Source of the DNA: Bradyrhizobium tropiciagri
GTDB taxonomy: Bacteria > Pseudomonadota > Alphaproteobacteria > Rhizobiales > Xanthobacteraceae
Assembly: GCF_018130505.1 (NCBI RefSeq)
Contig: NZ_JAFCKH010000017.1
Location: 50,236-114,235 of the forward strand
Direction: 5' to 3'
DNA: 64,000 nucleotides
Both the position numbers and the translations under genes were made by a program. Below are positions 60,510-64,000 of this stretch, piece by piece; the first letter of the stretch is position 1; every line of letters begins with the position of its first letter. The notes under the pieces are model-generated. The model had not been told where the DNA came from. It searched no databases and saw only the letters and a list, made by a program, of their open reading frames with translations.

Positions 60510-63500
60510 ATGCAAGGGCAGTTTCAGGTGGCCCAGGCCACCGGTACGGGAAATTCTGTCAATTCGGCTCCTGTTCGCATCTACAAGCTGACCAAGCCAC
60601 TGACCGACCAGGCGGTCGTTATCAATCTCGGATACGACCAGAAGGTGAAGGTCGATTTTTCGTCGATCGCCAATGAAAAAATCACGCTGGTCCATGTCGG
60701 CGAAAAGCTGATCATCCTGTTCGACAACCAGTCGACCGTCACGGTCGAACCGTTCTTCGATTCCCGCGCAGACAGCCAGGGCCAGTCGCAGGATGGCGCC
60801 GCTCGCAGCAACATCACCGTTGAGATGGCGCCCGGTCGCGACGTCACGGTGCAGGAATTCGCCAACCTGTTTCCGATCACCACGGACTCCTCCGTGTTGC
60901 CGGCCGCGGACAGCGCCGGCGGCAACGCGCAGGCGAGCGGTGCGAACTTCAGTCCGTTTACCATCGATCCGCTTGCCCCAGTGCCCACCAATCAATTGGC
61001 GGGGCAGGAAGAGCTGCCGAATTTCGTCACGCAGCAGCCGACCGGCTTTGTGCTGACGCAGAACAATCCTCTTCCCATCATCTCGGCTGGCCTGCTGCCG
61101 AGCCTGATCGTGGACGAGAGCTTCCTGACCGCGGCCACCAACGGCGTTGCCGGCTCAGGCCACGCTCCGCTGGGATCGACCGTTGCATCCGCGCTCGTGC
61201 CGTTCACGGTCAGTGCGGCGGGCCAGCAGTCGCTGACCTTTGCGCTGTCCGTGAGTGCGCCCGGCGCCGACAGCGGCTTGATCGATTCGGCGACCGGCCA
61301 GCACGTGCTGCTGTCCGTCAACGCCGACGGTGTCGTCGAAGGCCGCACCGCCGTCGGCGGCGATCTGGTGTTCACGGTTTCGGTCGATGCGTCGGGTCGC
61401 GTCACGCTGACCGATCTGCGCGCCGTGCATGAGGGCACCCCGGGTGATCTCAACGAGGGAATTTCGCTGCTCTCCGGCCTGATCACGCTGACGGGGACGG
61501 TCACCGACGGCAACAACCAGACCGCAAGTGCGAGCACCGATGTCGGATCGCACCTGACGTTCCTCGACGATGGTCCGACAGCGAGCATAGCGGGCGGAGC
61601 GGCCGACACCCTGGTGCTGGACGAGACGCGTCCGGTGGGCACGGACACGGCGGGCGGCTCGGCCCCGAACGGCCTTGCCAGCGTCACGGCGGACTTCTCC
61701 GACAACTTCACCGGCGGCAGCTATGGCGCTGACGGCGCGGGCAGCACCACCTACACGCTGAAGCTGACCGGCACGAATGTGGCATCCGGCCTCTATGCGC
61801 TGGATCCGACCGACACCAACCCGGCTCACTTCGGGCAGGGGACGCAGATCGTGCTGAACCAGTCGGGTGACACGATCACCGGCTCGGCGAACGGCACGAC
61901 GTATTTCACGATCACGATCAACGAGACGACCGGCGTAGTGACGTTCACGCAGGTCAACAACATCTGGCACGCCGATCCGGCCAATCCGGATGACGCGGCG
62001 ACGATGACGTTGACGAGCGCCAATCTGCTGCAGGTGGTGCAGACCATCACCGACGCCGACGGTGACAGCGTGGCGACGCAGCTCGATCTCGGCAACGGCG
62101 TGTTCGCGATCCAGGACAGCGGTCCGACGGCGAGCACGGTGGCCGGCGCGATCGACACACTGGTGCTGGACGAGACGCGTCCGGTGGGCTCGGACACCGC
62201 AGGCGGCGCGGCCCCAGGCGGCCTCGCCAGCGTGACGGCGAACTTCTCCGACAATTTCATCGGCGGCAGCTACGGCAGCGATGGCGCGGGCAAGACGACC
62301 TATACGCTGGTGCTGACCGGCTCGAACGTGGCCTCGGGCCTCTACGCCCTGGATCCGACCGACAAGAGCACGCTCGACGGCGACGGCATCGGGCAGGGCG
62401 CGCAGATCGTGCTGAACCAGGCGGGTGACACGATCACTGGCTCGGCGAACGGCACGACGTATTTCACGATCACGATCAACGAGACGACCGGCGTGGTGAC
62501 GTTCACGCAGGTCAGCAACATCTGGCACGCCGATCCGGCCAATCCGGACGACCCGGCGACGCTGACGCTGTCGAGCGCCAATCTGCTGCAGCTGGTGCAG
62601 ACCATCACCGATGCGGACGGCGACACCGTGACGACGCCGCTCAACCTCGGCAACGGCGTGTTCACGATCCAGGACAGCGGCCCGGGCAATCCGACCGTGA
62701 CGGTCTCCGGTGTCGAGCCGGGTGCGCTGACCTTCGACGGCGGCCTCGTCAATGGCAATTTCGTGGGCGCTGAAGGCGCGGGCGACACCAATCCGTCACC
62801 GACGGTGGCGACGGCAAGCTTCGCCGCCGCGTTCACCTTCGGCAATCTGAACGACTACGGCAGCGACGGCGCCGGAGCGACCACGATCAGCTACGCGCTG
62901 CAGTTCCATGCCGGCTTTGTCGAGGGCAGCGCCTCCGGCCTGACCTCGGGCGGCCTTGCCATCAATCTGTACGAGAGCGGCGGCGTCATCACCGGCTCGA
63001 CGGCATTGACGGAAGGCGCGATCAACGCCGGCAATACCGTGTTCACGCTGAGCGTGGACAACACCACTGGCGTGGTGACACTGACTCAGACCCACACGGT
63101 CGACCATACGCAGGCTGACGTCTATAACAACGCCTACATCTCTGACCTGCAGTCGCTCGCAGGCAACCTTGTTGACCTGAAGGCCAGCGCCGTCACAACG
63201 GATAGCGACGGCGACAGCTCGGCGACGGCGACCGCGTTGCTGGACCTCGGCGGCAACGTCCAGTTCGGCGATGACGGCCCGGGCAATCCGACGGTCACTT
63301 TGTCGCGGGTTGAGCCGGTGGCGCTGACCTTCGATGGCGGCACGGCCAACGGCAACTTCGTCGGCACCGACCTGCCGGCCGACACCAATGGATCGCCGAC
63401 GGTGGCGTCGGTGAGCTTCGCCGGTGCATTCACGTTCGGCAATCTGAACGACTACGGTGCCGATGGCGCCGGTGCGTCCACAATCAGCTACGCCTTGCAG

Positions 63501-64000
63501 TTCCATGCCGGTTTTGTCGAGGGCAACACCTCCGGCCTGAGCTCCGGTGGCCTTGCGATCCGTCTGTACGAGAGCGGCGGCGTGATCACCGGCTCGACGG
63601 CGCTGACGGAAGGCACGATCAGTGCGGCCAACACCGTGTTCACGCTGAGCGTGGACAACGCCGGCGTCGTGACGTTGACCCAGACCCATGCGGTCGACCA
63701 TGTGCAGGCCGACGTCTACAACAATGCCTACATCTCCGACCTGCAGTCGCTCGCCAGCAACCTGATCGACCTGAAGGCCAGCGTCGTCACCACCGATAGC
63801 GATGGCGACAGCTCGACCACGGCAAACGCGCTGCTCGACTTGGGCGGCAACGTCCAGTTCGGCGACGACGGTCCGGGTAATCCGACGGTGACCGTCTCCG
63901 GCGTCGAGCCGGTTGCTCTGACCTTCGATGGCGGCACGGCCAACGGCAATTTCGTCGGCACCGACCTGCCGGCCGACACCAATGGATCGCCGACGGTGGC
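60510..64000 (+). CDS. Giant repeat-containing adhesin (T1SS-type, DUF5801), 5' part, open at right edge
   Basis: The frame is open from ATG 60510 (GGAG at 60500) to the end of the window, at least 1163 codons. The N-terminal part is BapA-prefix-like (MQGQFQVAQATGTGNSVNSA; VIVDESFLTAATN is read as LIVDESFLT). It is followed by DUF5801-type repeats (TFLDDGPTAS, GLASVTADFSDNFTGGSYGA, TYTLKLTGTNVASGLYALDP, TITDADGDSVATQLDLGNGV) and two further repeats that start GPGNPTVTVSGVEPGALTFD. The protein is likely a surface or biofilm adhesin exported by type I secretion. The C-terminus and secretion genes lie outside. Confidence 0.88.
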   Translation, partial: MQGQFQVAQATGTGNSVNSAPVRIYKLTKPLTDQAVVINLGYDQKVKVDFSSIANEKITLVHVGEKLIILFDNQSTVTVEPFFDSRADSQGQSQDGAARSNITVEMAPGRDVTVQEFANLFPITTDSSVLPAADSAGGNAQASGANFSPFTIDPLAPVPTNQLAGQEELPNFVTQQPTGFVLTQNNPLPIISAGLLPSLIVDESFLTAATNGVAGSGHAPLGSTVASALVPFTVSAAGQQSLTFALSVSAPGADSGLIDSATGQHVLLSVNADGVVEGRTAVGGDLVFTVSVDASGRVTLTDLRAVHEGTPGDLNEGISLLSGLITLTGTVTDGNNQTASASTDVGSHLTFLDDGPTASIAGGAADTLVLDETRPVGTDTAGGSAPNGLASVTADFSDNFTGGSYGADGAGSTTYTLKLTGTNVASGLYALDPTDTNPAHFGQGTQIVLNQSGDTITGSANGTTYFTITINETTGVVTFTQVNNIWHADPANPDDAATMTLTSANLLQVVQTITDADGDSVATQLDLGNGVFAIQDSGPTASTVAGAIDTLVLDETRPVGSDTAGGAAPGGLASVTANFSDNFIGGSYGSDGAGKTTYTLVLTGSNVASGLYALDPTDKSTLDGDGIGQGAQIVLNQAGDTITGSANGTTYFTITINETTGVVTFTQVSNIWHADPANPDDPATLTLSSANLLQLVQTITDADGDTVTTPLNLGNGVFTIQDSGPGNPTVTVSGVEPGALTFDGGLVNGNFVGAEGAGDTNPSPTVATASFAAAFTFGNLNDYGSDGAGATTISYALQFHAGFVEGSASGLTSGGLAINLYESGGVITGSTALTEGAINAGNTVFTLSVDNTTGVVTLTQTHTVDHTQADVYNNAYISDLQSLAGNLVDLKASAVTTDSDGDSSATATALLDLGGNVQFGDDGPGNPTVTLSRVEPVALTFDGGTANGNFVGTDLPADTNGSPTVASVSFAGAFTFGNLNDYGADGAGASTISYALQFHAGFVEGNTSGLSSGGLAIRLYESGGVITGSTALTEGTISAANTVFTLSVDNAGVVTLTQTHAVDHVQADVYNNAYISDLQSLASNLIDLKASVVTTDSDGDSSTTANALLDLGGNVQFGDDGPGNPTVTVSGVEPVALTFDGGTANGNFVGTDLPADTNGSPTV
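61572..62678 (+). repeat. Two tandem DUF5801 units, type A
   Basis: Units begin at GGTCCGAC 61572 and 62121 and end about 62678, with lengths of 549 and ~558 bases (183 and 186 codons). They share long DNA identity, e.g. around CGAACGGCACGACGTATTTC at 61893 and 62448, with small insertions in the second (KSTLDGDGI). Both encode TLVLDETRPVG at the start and TTYFTITINETTGVVTFTQV in the middle. Confidence 0.85.
62684..64000 (+). repeat. Tandem DUF5801-like units, type B (two full, one started)
   Basis: Units begin at GGGCAAT/GGGTAAT at 62684, 63281 and 63875: lengths 597 and 594 bases (199 and 198 codons; the single-codon difference is in DNTTGVV versus DNAGVV). They are about 90 percent identical at DNA level by eye. 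The third unit runs off the edge. Type B units encode TISYALQFHAGFVEG and DVYNNAYISDLQSLA. Confidence 0.88.

Noticed and set aside
61155-63982. Long leftward frames opposite the giant adhesin
   Set aside because: They repeat with the same period as the sense repeats and have no start or family match; they are shadows of a high-GC repetitive gene.
1-64000. CRISPR arrays, rRNA or tRNA genes, prophage structural genes
   Set aside because: I looked for regular spaced repeats, tRNA arms and phage head/tail proteins and saw none. The only regular repeats are coding (adhesin) or single palindromes.

Overview
The window reads as chromosomal DNA of an alphaproteobacterium of the Bradyrhizobium/Nitrobacteraceae type. 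The evidence is high GC with long antisense shadow frames, a DivK-PleD pair, the gatC/gatA/gatB arrangement, several palindromic intergenic repeats of the kind common in that family, DUF3572, DUF983 and DUF6471 proteins, and protein sequences close to those I know from Bradyrhizobium. This genus-level call is inference. No rRNA, tRNA or CRISPR array was seen.

Layout. 0-8.6 kb: 5' part of dinB (runs off the left edge), DUF3572, divK-pleD, a serine beta-lactamase-like hydrolase, a TetR/MFS divergent pair with a clear operator, rpmG, a small membrane protein and an LLM-type flavin monooxygenase. 8.7-15.1 kb: leftward block NUDIX, DUF983, rnr, topA. 15.3-18.7 kb: two HxlR-type regulators, each divergent from an oxidoreductase (SDR, azoreductase). 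18.8-25.0 kb: dprA, split by a 5,115-bp IS1595-family transposon with perfect 29-bp terminal inverted repeats and an 8-bp target duplication. The transposon carries a transposase plus nine small cargo genes of unknown function. 25.1-29.4 kb: amidase, plsY, pyrC-like and pyrB. 29.5-36.6 kb: D-Ala-D-Ala dipeptidase, small exported proteins, SulP permease, AidB-like acyl-CoA dehydrogenase, two CPBP membrane proteases. 36.7-39.9 kb: a 1081-aa secreted SGNH-like/Calx-beta/VCBS protein. 40-46.8 kb: LysR/AEC, ruvX, cyclase-family protein, LysR and two nitronate monooxygenases. 46.9-52.3 kb: gatC-x-gatA-x-patatin-gatB. 52.3-60.3 kb: a 30-aa Lys-rich basic protein, SEL1 protein, MFS/PaaI thioesterase/LysR module and several small exported proteins. 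60.5-64 kb: the 5' part of a giant repeat-containing T1SS-type adhesin that is still open at the right edge.

How genes work together. pyrB and the pyrC-like gene overlap or abut in one leftward unit, with plsY nearby. topA-rnr-DUF983 are contiguous or overlapping. gatCAB supply the amidotransferase that makes Gln-tRNA(Gln)/Asn-tRNA(Asn). TetR, HxlR and LysR genes each face a transporter or enzyme gene, with palindromes between them that look like operators.

Most notable. (1) The transposon that has split dprA at GPR codons; removing it and one target copy restores a 369-codon frame. (2) A repeated operator-like motif at both divergent promoters inside that transposon. (3) A compact three-way-junction leader that would hide the ribosome binding site of one cargo gene. 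(4) An SGNH-type domain interrupted by a phase-shifted Calx-beta block. (5) A dihydroorotase homologue without its HxH metal motif. (6) A large mosaic adhesin.
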